A stretch of DNA of 64,000 nucleotides from Apium graveolens (GCF_009905375.1 NC_133647.1:434001-498000), one strand, 5' to 3'. Shown: positions 20,561 to 32,303, counted from the first letter of the stretch. A program made the numbers and translations. Notes: generated from the sequence alone by a model not told the origin.

Positions 20561-23500
20561 GTACTCCTGAGGGGCAGCTATCTAAATCCCCTCCAATTCA
20601 ATTGGAGGTTCCTCATGAGGGAACAACTCCCCTCACAACCCTAGCTGATATTGCATTAACAATAGTAGCTGGGAGTATAATTGCCAATGGCCCTGTTATG
20701 GGAGAGGCAAGAATAGCACATTCAAGTGACAGTGTGGTGCAAGACACACAAGGGTTTGAGGCTGTTGCAAATGACAATAGCACAGTCAAATCACCTCCAA
20801 GTTAAATGGAGGTTCCCACTTCAAGTGTGGAACAACAACCTGTCATAACCACAGTGCAAACTGTGAGTAAAACTGTGTCTCAAGTCACAGGTGGTCCTAG
20901 TTCTACACTCCTCCAAAATCCAACAAATGATCAGCCTACAACTTCACAACAGCATATCATTTCTTCCTGGGTTCAAGAAGTTGAAAATCAACCATCTACC
21001 ATTGATGATCTAAGGGTTGATCAAATCTATGGATTAGCACAAATCTCTCAACAACTACTCACATCAAATATGTCAAATCAGGACTATCAAGTTATCAAGC
21101 TTTCCTACCAATCAGATGTCCAAGAGGCTCAAGACAAAATTGTAAATGAAGCTGAACAGGATGGAAACTGTGATGCTTGACTGAGCAAAGACTACAACTT
21201 GGAAATGGAAGCTGTGTTAGCCAAATTTAGAGAATATTATTTGACCATCTTGGGAAGCAATGCAAAGGCTCTCACACCAGTTGAAGTCTATGATGCAGTA
21301 AATGAGGTGTCCAAGGCCCAACTCAAAGCCTTCCATCTCTTTGAAAGAGCTTTAGAGATTAAGCTTGCTGGCCATGAGGACAAGATCAGGAAACTTGTGA
21401 GAGAAAAGATGTATGAAATCATCCCTACTCAAGTCAAGATCAACACAACATTTCAACATTTCATTGATCAAATGGCTAGGATGGATTTCAAGACTCTAGA
21501 AGCTGATGTCAAGAATATCAAGACTTATTTTGTGAATCTACACACAGTCATTCAAGATCACATCACTCACTCCAATGACACTAGGTTGAAGATGGATCAA
21601 ATGCATACTGCCCGATATGTCACTTCTCCTCTTATCTTGAATGAGATTCAGAATTGTGTGCAAGCCACCTTTGGAAGCTCTTCATCTACCTCTACAAACC
21701 TTCAAGTGCAAGACCTATAAGCTCAAATATCCACTCTTCAAAAATCAAATTCCTCTCTGGGCACTCAAGTTCAAGCCTTATCCACACTGGTACAAAGCCA
21801 ACAAGTTGACATTCAAACATTGGTAGACTCCCATAAGACATTACAAATGCAGAATTCTATTACATTGGAAGCTATAATGGGCAAGCTTGGCATACCACTA
21901 CCTTCACTACCAGAAGAAATAAGACCAGAGATCCCATCTCCTCATATAATGCATATCTCCAAGACTAATGGGAAGATAGAGGCTAGAATTACAAGATCAA
22001 GGGATGTTGGCAAATCAAAAATTGGTCAAGGCTCAGGAAATACATATGATGATGATATGATCAAGGCTATAGAAGGCTCATCTCAAGACCAAGAATTAAG
22101 TGAGCTTCTAACTGTGCTGAGAATATCTCTTCAAAACAATTATATCACTTAAAAAAGAGCCTTGGCCAAGACTGTCAACAAACTCAAGGTAGTGCTGGTA
22201 GATGTGAATAACTATGTGGAGAAGAGGATTGTGATTAGCATCAAAGATGGTGGAGTTGAAAGATGGATGCAAGTGTCTCTTCAATTGAGGATCAGAACTG
22301 GATGTCTCGATTGACAGTGTCTACATAGTTATCAGGGAAGATACTCAACTGCTAAATGAGCTTAAGACATGACATATTGATGCATTTTATAAATCTTATC
22401 TATATCAAAATATAGGAATTGCTCACATTTTTGAAAAGTCCAAACGTCTACTGTAATTCCAAATCTCAAGAGACTGTGTCCAAGCTAACAGAAGACTGAT
22501 GATGACATTACAATCAGATCTCAATAAAAAGAAGAGCAAGAAAGATGAAGACATTGAACTGATTAAGATCCTTGAAGACTATATTGTCAATGAACAAACT
22601 AAGATGCCTTACATAAAATTCAATGACTCTAAATATGAAAAGGATGATGATGAGCAGAAGAAAGATGATTCTAAACCTTCTGGCTCAAATCCAAGTCAGA
22701 GTAATAAGACAGCTAGTACCAAAATAAACAAGGATAATGAGAAGAAAAAGAATGAGGAGAAAAAGAAAGATGAGAGAAGGAGAAATAAGAAGGAAGATGA
22801 TCAAAGACCATAAAACCAATCCCTAAAAATCCAAAGTACAACTGCTCAACCCTCCAAACCAACTATCTCAAACATCAAACCAACTCAAATCTCTAAGCCT
22901 AAACCTAAATATCTACACAAACAAACTGCTAACTCATTCCTGAAAATACCAATCACCTCCAGCCAAACATCTCTCAAGAAAGCTAAAAGCCTACCTTCCA
23001 TCAAACCTTCACTCAAAGTCAACTTCAAGTCTGTAGGGAGAAAACCTAAAAAAATGTAAGTCACTGAAAGGGCCCTCTGGAATTGCTTCAAGCAAACTGA
23101 TTTTCTACCTATCAACTGGAGCAGCTTAGATGAAGACAAGTTTCAACAATCAGTAAATGAAATTGTCAAAGTTTGGGTTGTAACCTTGAAAGAAGTCAGA
23201 ATCTATTATGAAGATGGGTCCTTCACACTACTTGGAAGCAATTATATGGACACTCCTTCTCCCATAAAAATTAAAAGAGTGATAAGTTCATTGAAAGAAA
23301 AGGACACTGCAACCAAGGCATGAAGATCTGTTCTAGCTGTATGGTTAATTGAAAGAGAGGAAATGAGAGCAAGAAATGTGGCTGAACTGGAGGAAATGAA
23401 GAGAAAACATGATGAAGAGATAGACCAATATATTCAAAGATCAAATGAACTAAAGGCACAAGGGAAGACCAGGATTTCAAGGGATGGACAATTTCTACAT

Positions 23501-23677
23501 GTCAAGACTGGCTCATTTTCAAGATTCAATATTGACATACTGCATCAGTATCCAAAGCCTGAAAGACTGATAATTGTAGAAACTCTAAGAGGGACACCAA
23601 TTATAGAGGAATTGGAAATTCTTGTATACTTGATGGACCTTATTATAAAAGAGAAAGAAGAGGCAGTGTTTTGCTGA
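20561..23677 (+). pseudogene. S1 env-like third ORF, 3' part (broken)
   Basis: Directly after the GTACT duplication the interrupted frame resumes (PEGQLSKSPPIQLEVPH). It is open with stops at 20803, 21178, 21718 and 22150. The segment 21199-21720 is helical with heptad-like spacing (LAKFREYYLTIL, KAFHLFERALEIKLAGHEDKI, MARMDFKTLEADVKNIKTYF), likely a coiled coil. From 22499 the frame shifts to a highly charged Lys/Asp/Glu stretch (EDEDIELIKI-like, then KKNEEKKKDERRR). It ends with a more conserved C-terminal part (MRARNVAELEEMKRKHDEEID, 23363-23677) closing at TGA 23675-23677. I see no membrane segment. A second copy of this part lies reversed at 58181-60330. The function is unknown. Confidence 0.75.
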
Positions 23678-23834
23678 TGTAAGTAATTATCTGAACCTAT
23701 ACAATCTTTAAATGTATATGCTGTAATTGAGTTAATCTTTATGAATTAGTATAATTTTTCTTTTAAACTTGGGGTTAGTCTTGTTGACAGGTATGAATTT
23801 ATGATAAGCAATCTTCTCAAAAATTGGGAGAGAT
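23678..23834 (+). other. S1 3' untranslated spacer with polypurine tract
   Basis: A short AT-rich spacer follows the env-like ORF and ends in AAATTGGGAGAGAT (23821-23834), immediately before the LTR start TGTTGTGC. A tract of this form is the expected plus-strand primer for a Sirevirus-type element. Confidence 0.75.
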
Positions 23835-24096
23835 TGTTGTGCAAGACATGCATGTACTTTAACAAGACTAAGTCAAAACTGACAACCCTAAGTAAGTTGT
23901 ATTATAATCTTAGTTTGCATTTTGTCTTGTAACATTTAAGTTTGTAAAAATGTAAATAGACTAGACTGGAGTATTTTTCTTTTAAACAGTCTCAAGCCTA
24001 AGAATGAGCTCTGGAAGAAGATCTTGAAGATCATGCCTCAGAGAAAGTTGAAGAAGCTTGGAGTTGAATAAATCCGTTTTGTAAAAAACATTTTAA

Positions 24097-24456
24097 GGCT
24101 CTGTTTGAGATTGCTGTTGCAGACAGCAAAATCAGCTTTTTGATGAAAAGCTATCAGAAAGGTGTTTGGTAAATTCTAAAAGCTGTTATCTGGAAAAGTG
24201 CTTTTGGTCTAAAAGTCGCTGTTAGCAAAAGCCTGCCCCCATACTTTTGGAAAAGCTGTTTTCAACTTTTGCAGAAAGCAGCTATCAGTTTCACAATCAA
24301 ACATTCTCAAAAACATTATTTTTATATATTATATCTCAACATATGCATAAATTAAAAAAAATATCAAACAGTCATCTAATTTTTCTGACAGCACTTTTTC
24401 CACCAGCACTTTTTCTCACAGCACAACAATTCTCAACAACACTCCAAAACGGAGCC
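24097..24456. mobile_element. Tourist-like (PIF/Harbinger) MITE, 360 bp
   Basis: The left end GGCTCTGTTTGAGA and the reverse of the right end, GGCTCCGTTTTGGAG, form terminal inverted repeats. They are flanked by TAA at 24094-24096 and 24457-24459. A three-base TAA duplication with GGC(T/C)C-type ends is characteristic of PIF/Harbinger MITEs. Inner repeats AGCTTTT, AAAGCTG and CAGCACTTTTTC suggest folding. It is absent at the matching position of the solo LTR at 61476-62728, which gives the empty site. The 70-codon ORF inside is not a gene. Confidence 0.85.
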
Positions 24457-24489
24457 TAAGTCAAAGAAGTCTACAAGTCACAAATTAAG

Positions 24490-24910
24490 TGTTATGGAGA
24501 AGTTATTCGAGAACTCCAGAATGACTTATCGAGAAATCCAAAAAGCCTATCGAGAAGTCTTTAAGATCTCGATAAGTCTAAGTCATTCGAGAACTCAGAG
24601 ATCTCGATAAGCCAAAGTCACTCGAGAGCTAAGAGACCTCGATAAGTCACAAAGCCATTCGAGAACTCAGAGATATCGACAAGCCTAACTGAAGACATGA
24701 AGATTGAAGATATCGAGAAGTCACTTCTGCACTCGAGAACTCAGAGATATCGACAAGCCATATTGAAGACATGAAGAATGAAGATATCTAGAAGTCAAAT
24801 GTTCTTGCAGAAAGACAGAGATCTCGACAAGCTTAATTCACTTATAAATAACTAAGAGTTATCGATAAGTCAATATACTTATTGAGAAGTCGACTTCTCT
24901 ATATGTCAAA
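24490..24910 (+). repeat. S1 LTR motif array (TCGAGAACTC / TCTCGATAAG)
   Basis: Composite units of the form TTCGAGAACTCAGAGATCTC followed by GA(T/C)AAGCC recur every 35-50 bp. They include the palindromes GAGATCTC and CTCGAG and many TCGA sites. The orientation is mostly opposite to the array at 10264-10880. The same arrays in the other two S LTRs show that this is a fixed part of the LTR, upstream of the presumed transcription start (a weak CTACAAATAGC box near 25013). Confidence 0.8.
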
Positions 24911-25503
24911 CTGGAGATCTCGAGTGGAAAATCAAAGTACAGAATACAGATTAATATAATATTCAAGATTATCAATCAATAAATAATCCAATCAAGTTGG
25001 ATTGAGAAGTCTACAAATAGCAGCTTTAAGAGTACAAGATCAAGGGCCAAGATTCACTGCAAAGCAAAAGTCACAGGCGTGCACAATTTGCAAAGATATT
25101 CTAAGCCAAAAATAGAATGTTTAGACTTCTAAATATAGGGCTTAGTTTCAGTTATTACATGCTATGTAAAACCATTGTTTACTATTCTATAAAGTAAACA
25201 CTGGTTGCTTTGTTTCAAGGTAACAATTGTAAATCAAATTTTCTTGTAACTCTCAAGAGAGAAGCTGAGTTCATAACATACTAAGAACCCATAAATTTGT
25301 AGCAAACACTGGCTTAATTTTAATATAAAATTAAGTGAGTTTTGAAATATAACTTTGTTCATTTGTTTGATTTAAATATTCCGCAAAACACATTATCTCT
25401 ACAAATAACAAATTACTTCTTTCACCATCATAAAAGTTCAAAAAGATAGTAAAAATATTAAAAACACATTCACCCCCCTCTGTGTTGTATTCATTACCTA
25501 ACA

Positions 25504-26650
25504 ATATATATGCATGCCTGTTTTGGAAATCTTGTATTCATTGCCTATGCTAGAGATAAGCATTAGTTGCGTATACCCTTATTATATGGGACCCAAAGTA
25601 GAAAATTTTCCTAAAACCGGGAGGCTAGGTTCCCAAGTATTTTTTTATATAGTTTTCTATAACTATTAACCGAATAAGATATATTCGATAGTTTTGAATA
25701 ATAATCAAAGTTTATTTTCGATTATTCAAATAAAGACCTTACTTTCGTATAAATATATATTTTGTTAATTATTATTCGTTTTAAGTATTAGTTTCAAAAT
25801 TTTACTTCATTTACTTTTATAAAAACTATTCTTTATGAGAATATCATTTAAATAATAATATTCAGATATTTTCTAAAATATCGTAACTGATTTACTCTAT
25901 TAAATCATCCTTATTCCAAACATTTTCAAAAATGTTTTCGAGTCTTCAAAATGATTTTAAAAATTAGAGCGGATCCCAAAACTCGTTTTCAAATTTAAGA
26001 TCTTCCTTTTGAAGGGGATTTAAATACTCGCTCAAAAATCTGAGGAATCCAGCTCTGTAATGTATTTTTATATTCGCAACGAGATTGCTGTATTGATAAA
26101 GAAAGTTTTGATACTTGCCCACATTCGGGAAGTAGTTGATTATATAATATTGTACCTATCAACGATCTACTATACGCTCGGGGAATATCGATTAATTTTG
26201 GATTCCAATTATAAAAGATAGGATTCTTCAAGGAACTGGAATGGTCTGGCACCTTCTGTGCCCGAGTAAGTGTAAGAGGCTGCGGGGTAGTCCATCAAAG
26301 TGTAAGAGGCTGCGGGGCAGTCCATCCAAGCGTAAGAAGCTGTGGGACAGTCCAGCATATCGCCCGCATGTGGCCAGGGTGATGACCCAACAGAATTCTT
26401 CCTTCTACTAGTAGAGAATTATAGAGAGTGGTACATTGCCTGATCAGCAGAGGTATCCTGTTATTCCAGTTGTTTCCTTATTCTAAATGTATTTGAACAA
26501 AGCCTTGTGTTAACTTTCACACAAAGGTTCTAAAGAGTTTCATCTCTAAATGATGTTTTGAAAATGAAGTATCTTGTAACTTCATCATTTAAAAGATATT
26601 TCAAAGAGTAATTCTATTCAAGTCTTATCTTGTAGTCTCATCTATACAAT
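25504..26650 (+). mobile_element. Y2: left surviving part of the LTR, between S1 and Athila
   Basis: It is collinear with about 38872-40316 of Y3, from ATATATGCATG-CCTGTTT onward, with CCTATGCTAGAGATAAGC, the CTCCAAACATTTTC-like block and the GTAAGAGGCTGCGGGG-AGTCC triple repeat at 26269-26358. The TTCGAGGGCTTATGACTC tandem units of Y3 are absent here. The LTR is cut by Athila at 26650 (duplication ACAAT 26646-26650) and continues at 51409. Everything of this LTR left of the S1 insertion point has been lost. Confidence 0.85.
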
Positions 26651-26901
26651 TGATAAGTGGCATTTTATACCACTTAGAACATCTTAAAATGGCTTAAATT
26701 GGTGCCTTGAAATCAAGTATTTTATGTATTTGATGCGTTTTTCTAGTGTTTATGCATTTCAGGGTATTAGTTGCATTTCGGAGGAGTAATCGTCAAGAAT
26801 AAGCCTTGGCATGTGTTCACCATTGCGAGAGGAAAGAAAGGGGCAGATTACGGCGAAGAAACGGAGCAAACTCAGAAAAAATCCAGTAGGGTCCTGAGCA
26901 C

Positions 26902-26963
26902 CCGCTCAGCTATGCTGAGCGGCCGCGTAGAAAGCTGAGCGCCCGCTCAGCTATGCTGAGCGG
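26902..26963 (+). repeat. Duplicated CCGCTCAGC...GCTGAGCGG palindrome in the Athila LTR
   Basis: Two perfect 9-bp-arm hairpins with loop TAT lie at 26902-26922 and 26943-26963, 41 bp apart. The 3' LTR has one, at 36664-36684. A related hairpin (CGCTCAGC with GCTGAGCG, 33767-33785) lies between integrase and the env-like ORF. They sit about 100 bp upstream of the TATA box. Confidence 0.9.
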
Positions 26964-27055
26964 CCACGCAGGGTCGGGAAATTAAATAATTATTTTTAGA
27001 CTTCTACTTCTGTTTGGCTTCCAACTTCTATGTAATCTGAGTTTTATGGGACTAT

Positions 27056-27062
27056 TATATAA
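27056..27062 (+). promoter_or_regulatory. TATA box of the Athila 5' LTR
   Basis: TATATAA, repeated in the 3' LTR at 36776-36782. It is the likely promoter for the genomic RNA; transcription would start shortly downstream. Confidence 0.6.
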
Positions 27063-28102
27063 GTAGATTTGGAGACGTTTTCACGAGGTGGGATCGTGGT
27101 ATTAAGCAAGGAGAGAAGAAGATAAGGAAGAAGACCGTTTTAGCACACAGCAACGAAGAGGAAGCATATTTTCTTGTGATTCTTGTTTCGTTGTAACGTT
27201 GGATGCTAGTTTTCTTACTTTGAACCTATTTACTCTTGAGACGTACTCTGATTTAATAATATTTAGTTTAGTTATTATTTTCTTGTGTTTGTTTATCATG
27301 ATTTCATATGAACCCATGATGACGATAAGTGCTATTATGGGCTAATCGTGATCATGGGGTTGCAATGGATTTACTATGGAATTCTTTAGTTAATTGTTTA
27401 ATACTTTAGTGTGTGATGATTGTATGATATCTAGTATTGGTTGTGCATTTTCGTCTTATGTGCGTCGTGAACATATAAGATAGGGTGTTAATCTCTTGTG
27501 AAGCAACGGTGGATCTTGAGATTTAGAACTTACCATGCTAGCATAGGTTCATATACGGTGTGCATGATTAGTGGGTAACTCTAACAGTTTTATTTGCCCT
27601 GTATAATCAAAAGGAATAACTTGTGCTTAAATCGTTGTGTTGTCAATTTCTGTAGACATATAGGAACTCAACATAATTGATGACTATTCAACTTCTATCT
27701 TAATTGTGGATGTTTGGTAGAATGGTATTAGTACAATGAAAGTTGGGCTTTTATCAGTTTCGTGTTATTCGATTAATATCATCACTGTCACATGCTAAAG
27801 GAAATAATAATAACTATTGAAGGAAGTAGTAATGAAGTTGTGATCTCATGAGTGTTTTAATATTGTTAATTGAAGTGTTATTTAAGTGATAAACTAAGTA
27901 ATTAATTGTAGTTAATATTTAGTCAACAATTCTAAGTGTTAGTGTCTTAACATTGAGAAGTAATCATACATTGGTGTGTGAGTTTAATTAAACAATAATT
28001 AGTCTGTGTCTCTGTGGGAACGAACTAGAAAGTATTCTATATTACTTGCGAACGCGTATACTTGCGTGAATATTAACGCGTATTTTCGGCCTAACAAGTT
28101 TT

Positions 28103-28120
28103 TGGCGCCGCTGCCGGGGA
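28103..28120 (+). other. Athila primer binding site (Asp-type tRNA)
   Basis: TGGCGCCGCTGCCGGGGA starts six bases after the LTR end. This is the standard Athila primer word, complementary to the end of a tRNA (aspartate type by my memory). The 28121-28237 leader shows nothing else. Confidence 0.85.
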
Positions 28121-28237
28121 CTCGGCGTATTTGTTTAGTTTATGTACTTACCATCTTTGGTCATTAGGACTCAGTGATTAGGACGTAGTTGTTACTTATT
28201 GTTTCTGGTTGTGTTTCAGGTACTTAAGCGAGCGTTT

Positions 28238-29637
28238 ATGCAAACTCGTTCTCGTACTCGCAAGAGGACTTTAGATACAGCTGTGGAGACAGACGAAGTT
28301 CTTGATATTCCAGAGAAGATAGATTTTGAAGATTCAGATTCAGGAACTGAGCAGAAAGAACCAGTAATCATGGGTGATCGTATTGTTCAGGATGATCCAG
28401 CTCTTATGGACTTTTCTCGGCCAAAAATTGATGACATTCAGTCAAGCATTCTTCATCCGGCTATTCAAGCTAACACCTTTGAAATCAAGCCGGGCACTAT
28501 TTAGATGGTGCAGAATTCTGTTTCTTTTGGAGGAGATGCAACTGAAGACCCCAACATGTACATAAGGAATTTTGTCGAGATCTGCAGCACTTTTAAGTAT
28601 AATGGTGTGACTGATGAGGCTATCAAGCTGAGGCTTTTCCCATTCTCACTGAGGGACAATGCTAAGGACTGGTTACATTCTGAACCAGCTGGGTCCATCA
28701 CTACTTGGCAAGATCTTGCGCAAAAGTTTCTGGTGAAGTTTTATCCAATGGCAAAGACTGCTACTATGAGGAGTGCTCTTACTCAGTTTGCGCAGCAACC
28801 TTCAGAATCTATGTGCGAAGCTTGGGAACTCTACAAGGAAATGTTGAGGAAGTGTCCACATCATGGAATGCCCGATTGGATGGTGATCACTGGTTTCTAT
28901 AATGGTTTGGAGGCCCAATCTAGGCCCATGCTCGATGCAGCAGCTGGAGGCGCCTTATGGGCTAAAAGCTATACTGAGGCTTATAATCTTATCGAGACTA
29001 TGGCTGCAAATGAGCATCAAATTCCAACTCAGAGGATGATGCCTGGGAAGGTAGCAGGTATTCTGGAAGTCGATGCAGCCACCGCTATTACAGCGCAGCT
29101 CCAAGCGCTGTCGATGAAGGTTGATTCTCTAGCTACATATGGAGTTAATCAAATAGCTATGGTTTGTGAGCTTTGTGCAGGTTCTCATGCTACGGATCAG
29201 TGTTCTCTTGTCAACGAATCTGTTCAGTATGTGAATAATTATCAGCGACAACAGCAGCCTGTGCCAGCTACTTATCATCCTAATAACAGAAATCATCCAA
29301 ATTTCAGCTGGGTAATAATCAGAATGTTATTCAGCCACCATATCAGCAAGGTGTGAGTAAACAGTTTAATCCACCTGGATTCCAGCAACCACAACAGTAT
29401 GCTCAAAGGCAATCATACCCTCAACAGGGAAGTGCAGCTGCACCTACTAGTGCTGATTTTGAGGAACTTAAGCTGTTATGCAAGAGTCATTCGGTTTCTA
29501 TCAAGACCTTGGAAAATCAAATCGGTCAAATAGCCAATGCAGTGCTCAATCGTCAACCTGGAACACTCCCTAGTGACACGGAAGTACCAGGAAGGAAACT
29601 AAAGAGCAAGTCAAGGCTATTACCTTAAGGCCTGGGA
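28238..29637 (+). pseudogene. Athila gag (one stop, two frameshifts)
   Basis: The likely start is ATG 28238 (MQTRSRTRKRTLD). An in-frame TAG at 28502-28504 sits just before the capsid domain, which then reads well: SFGGDATEDPNMYIRNF, LRLFPFSLRDNAKDWL, TWQDLAQKFLVKFYP, MCEAWELYKEMLRKCPHHG. These match the retrotransposon gag domain of Athila. A Gln/Pro/Tyr-rich region follows (to QQPQQYAQRQSYPQQG). The frame slips once near 29305-29315 and again near 29590, before it enters the protease frame. The product would form the particle core. It is broken but recognisable along its whole length. Confidence 0.88.
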
Positions 29638-32303
29638 AAGTTGATGATGCTGAAAAGCCAAAAGAAGGAGAAGCTGAAATTAGAGATGAAGAAGCTAAGC
29701 AAAAGGAGAAAGCGGCGGAACCAAGGAAGACTACTGTTGAACACACTCTTCCTGAGGGTAATACAGGGGAGAAATAGCTCTATCCTCCACCGCCTTTTCC
29801 TAAGAGATTGCAGCAACAAAAGATGGATAGACAGTTCGGTAAGTTTCTGGAGGTGTTCAAGAAACTTCACATCAATATACCTTTCACTGAGGTTCTGGAG
29901 CAAATGCCTAGTTATGCGAAGTTTATGAAGAATATTCTTTCAAGGAAGGTGAAACCGGATGACCTTGAGACCGTTGCTCTCACGGAAGAATGCAGCGCTG
30001 TTCTGCAGCAAAAGTTACCTCCAAAGCTTAAAGATCCAGGTAGCTTCACCATTCCTTGCACCATTGGCAAGTTGACTTTTGACAAGTGCCTTTGTGATTT
30101 GGGAGCAAGCATCAATCTGATGCCGTTGTCGATCTTTAAAAAGTTGGATTTGCCTGATCCAAAACCCACATACATGTCTCTACAATTGGCTGATCGTTCT
30201 ATTACTTACCCAAGGGGCATAGTGGAGGATGTGCTAGTCAAGGTGGATAAGCTCTTCTTTCCTGCAGATTTTGTTATTTTGGATTTTGAGGAAGATAAGA
30301 AGATTCCCATAATCTTGGGAAGACCTTTCTTGGCTACTGGCCGTACCTTGATAGATGTGCAGAAAGGTGAACTTACTATGCGGGTACAAGATCAGGATGT
30401 GACCTTCAACGTGTTCAAGGCAATGAAATTTCCTACAGAAGATGAGGAGTGCTTAAAAGTGGATGTGATTGATTCTGCGGTTACTTCAGAACTCGATCGC
30501 ATGCTAATGTCTGATGCATTGGAAAATGCCTTAGTGGGGGATTTTGACAGTGATGATGAAGATGGCAACGAGCAATTATAATATCTGAATGCTTCTCCCT
30601 GGAAGCGAAAGCTGGACATGCCGTTTGAATCTCTTGGTGCTTCTGACCTCAAGAATGCTGAAGGAAAGCTCAAACCATCAATTGAGGAAGCACCTACCTT
30701 GGAGCTCAAGCCATTACCTGAACACTTGAGGTATGCTTTTTTAGGTGATGCATCTACTTTACCTGTTATTATTGTATCTGACCTTTCAGGCAGTGAGGAA
30801 GACAAGCTCTTAAGAATTTTGAGAGAATTCAAATCAGCTATTGGATGGACCATAGAAGACATTAAGGGGATCATCCCTTCATATTGTATGCATAAAATTC
30901 TGCTAGAGGAAGGTAGTAAGCCGACTGTTGAGCAGCAGCGCAGACTTAATCCTATCATGAAGGAGGTGGTGAAGAAAGAAATTCTGAAATGGCTAGATGC
31001 AGGCATCATTTATCCTATTTCTGACAGTTCTTGGGTGAGCCCCGTACAATGTGTGCCTAAGAAAGGAGGTATCACTGTGGTAGCAAATGAGAAGAATCAG
31101 CTCATCCCCACTCAAACAGTTACAGGATGGAGAGTATGCATGGAATATCGAAAGTTGAATAAAGCCACAAGGAAGGATCATTTCCCTCTTCCTTTCATTG
31201 ATCAGATGCTTGACAGGTTGGCTGGTCATGAGTATTATTATCTTCTGGATGGCTATTCAAGGTATAATCAGATTTGTATTGCACCAGAGGATCAGGAAAA
31301 GACTACTTTCACTTGTCCATTTGGCACGTCTGCTTTTCGCAGAGTTTCGTTCGGGTTATGTGGGGCCTCAGCCATTTTTCAGAGATGTATGATGGCTATA
31401 TTCTCTGACATGATTGGAAATAATGTCGAGGTGTTCATGGACGACTTCTCCGTCTTTGGACATTCGTATGATGAATGTTTGAATAATCTTCGTGCCGTAC
31501 TCAAAAGGTGCGTGGAAATTAATTTGGTGCTCAATTGGGAGAAATATCATTTTATGGTGCGTGAAGGCATTATTCTTGGGCATAAGGTCTCTAGCAAGGG
31601 TCTGGAGGTGGACAAGGCCAAGGTGGGAGTCATTGAAAATCTTCCACCACCTATTTCTGTGAAGGGAATCCGCAGTTTTCTTGGTCATGCGGGTTTTTAT
31701 CGGCAATTCATCAAGGACTTTTCAAAGATATCTAAGCCGCTGTGCAATTTGCTTAAGAAAGATGTGCCTTTCAAATTTGATGATGAATGTTTGGCGGAAT
31801 TCGAGACTCTCAAGAAGAGTTTGATCACTGCACCAGTTATTACAGCACCAGATTGGACAGAGCCGTTTGAGATGATGTGTGATGCAAGTGATTATGCGGT
31901 AGGTGCAGTTCTGGGGCAGCGCAAGAATAATCTCTTTCATGTAGTCTACTATGCGAGTAAAACCTTAAATGAGGCCCAAATGAACTACACCACTACGGAG
32001 AAGGAGCTCTTGGCTATAGTCTTTGGTTTCGAGAAATTTCGATCTTATCTGCTTGGGACTAAAGTAATAGTATACACTGATCATGCGGTCATTCGCTATT
32101 TGGTTTCCAAGAAGGATTCGAAGCCGAGACTCATTCGTTGGGTGCTCTTACTTCAGGAATTTGAGTTAGAGATCAAGGATCGAAAAGGTACTGAGAATCA
32201 AGTAGCTGACCATCTCTCTAGGTTAGAGAATCCCGAGTCTACTTCACAAGATAGGACATTAATCAATGAATCTTTTCCGGATGAGCAGTTGTTCGCAGTT
32301 TAG
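29638..32303 (+). pseudogene. Athila protease, reverse transcriptase and RNase H (two internal stops, then a terminal one)
   Basis: One frame runs through the whole stretch. After a Lys/Glu-rich linker there is a TAG at 29775-29777. The protease follows with CDLGASINLMP (Asp, with DLG for the usual DTG or DSG, as in Athila) and IILGRPFLATGRTLID. TAA at 30579-30581 precedes [51 protein letters not shown] and the catalytic [10 protein letters not shown] at 31431-31460. RNase H has [34 protein letters not shown] and [13 protein letters not shown] at 32301-32303 ends it. Every domain is open by itself (561 codons for 30618-32303) and the catalytic residues look intact. Confidence 0.93.

Larger units (their letters stand above)
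6767..25503 (+). mobile_element. S1: Sirevirus-type Ty1/copia element, 5' truncated, carrying nested insertions
   Basis: The order is protease, integrase, RT, RNase H, spacer with repeat array, long third ORF, polypurine tract and 3' LTR. This is the copia order followed by the extra 3' ORF known from Sireviruses. The 5' LTR, primer site and gag are missing: the left border at 6767 abuts the reversed X LTR. The right border is the LTR end CCTAACA at 25503, followed by Y2 LTR sequence, so S1 inserted into Y2. Copia element C (12598-20560) and a MITE (24097-24456) lie inside it. Without them about 10.4 kb remain. All reading frames are broken, so it is not autonomous. Confidence 0.85.
23835..25503 (+). 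repeat. S1 3' LTR (with MITE insertion)
   Basis: It runs from TGTTGTGCAAGACATGC to CATTACCTAACA (1,669 bp; about 1,306 without the 360-bp MITE and its 3-bp duplication). Two other S LTRs in the window (56470-57797 reversed, 61476-62728) confirm both ends. It contains the motif array (24490-24910). The near-end word CACCCCCCTCTGTG is shared by all three copies. ATATA follows as the likely right target duplication; its left partner is lost. Confidence 0.9.
26651..28096 (+). repeat. Athila 5' LTR
   Basis: 1,446 bp, TG...CA. It carries two copies of a palindromic hairpin (26902-26963), a TATATAA box at 27056-27062, a purine-rich AAGGAGAGAAGAAG start region, and a long AT-rich downstream half. 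Compared with the 3' LTR it has an extra 41 bp and scattered mostly C/T and G/A changes. Confidence 0.95.

Noticed and set aside
20533..20565. Start codon for the 90-codon ORF at 20533-20805
   Set aside because: The methionine lies in the C LTR; the rest is the interrupted S1 frame.
24247..24459. 70-codon ORF
   Set aside because: Falls within the Tourist-like MITE and has no transposase motif.
30392..31009. 205-codon minus-strand ORF
   Set aside because: Antisense shadow of the Athila protease/RT frame, Ser-rich as expected from the codons opposite.
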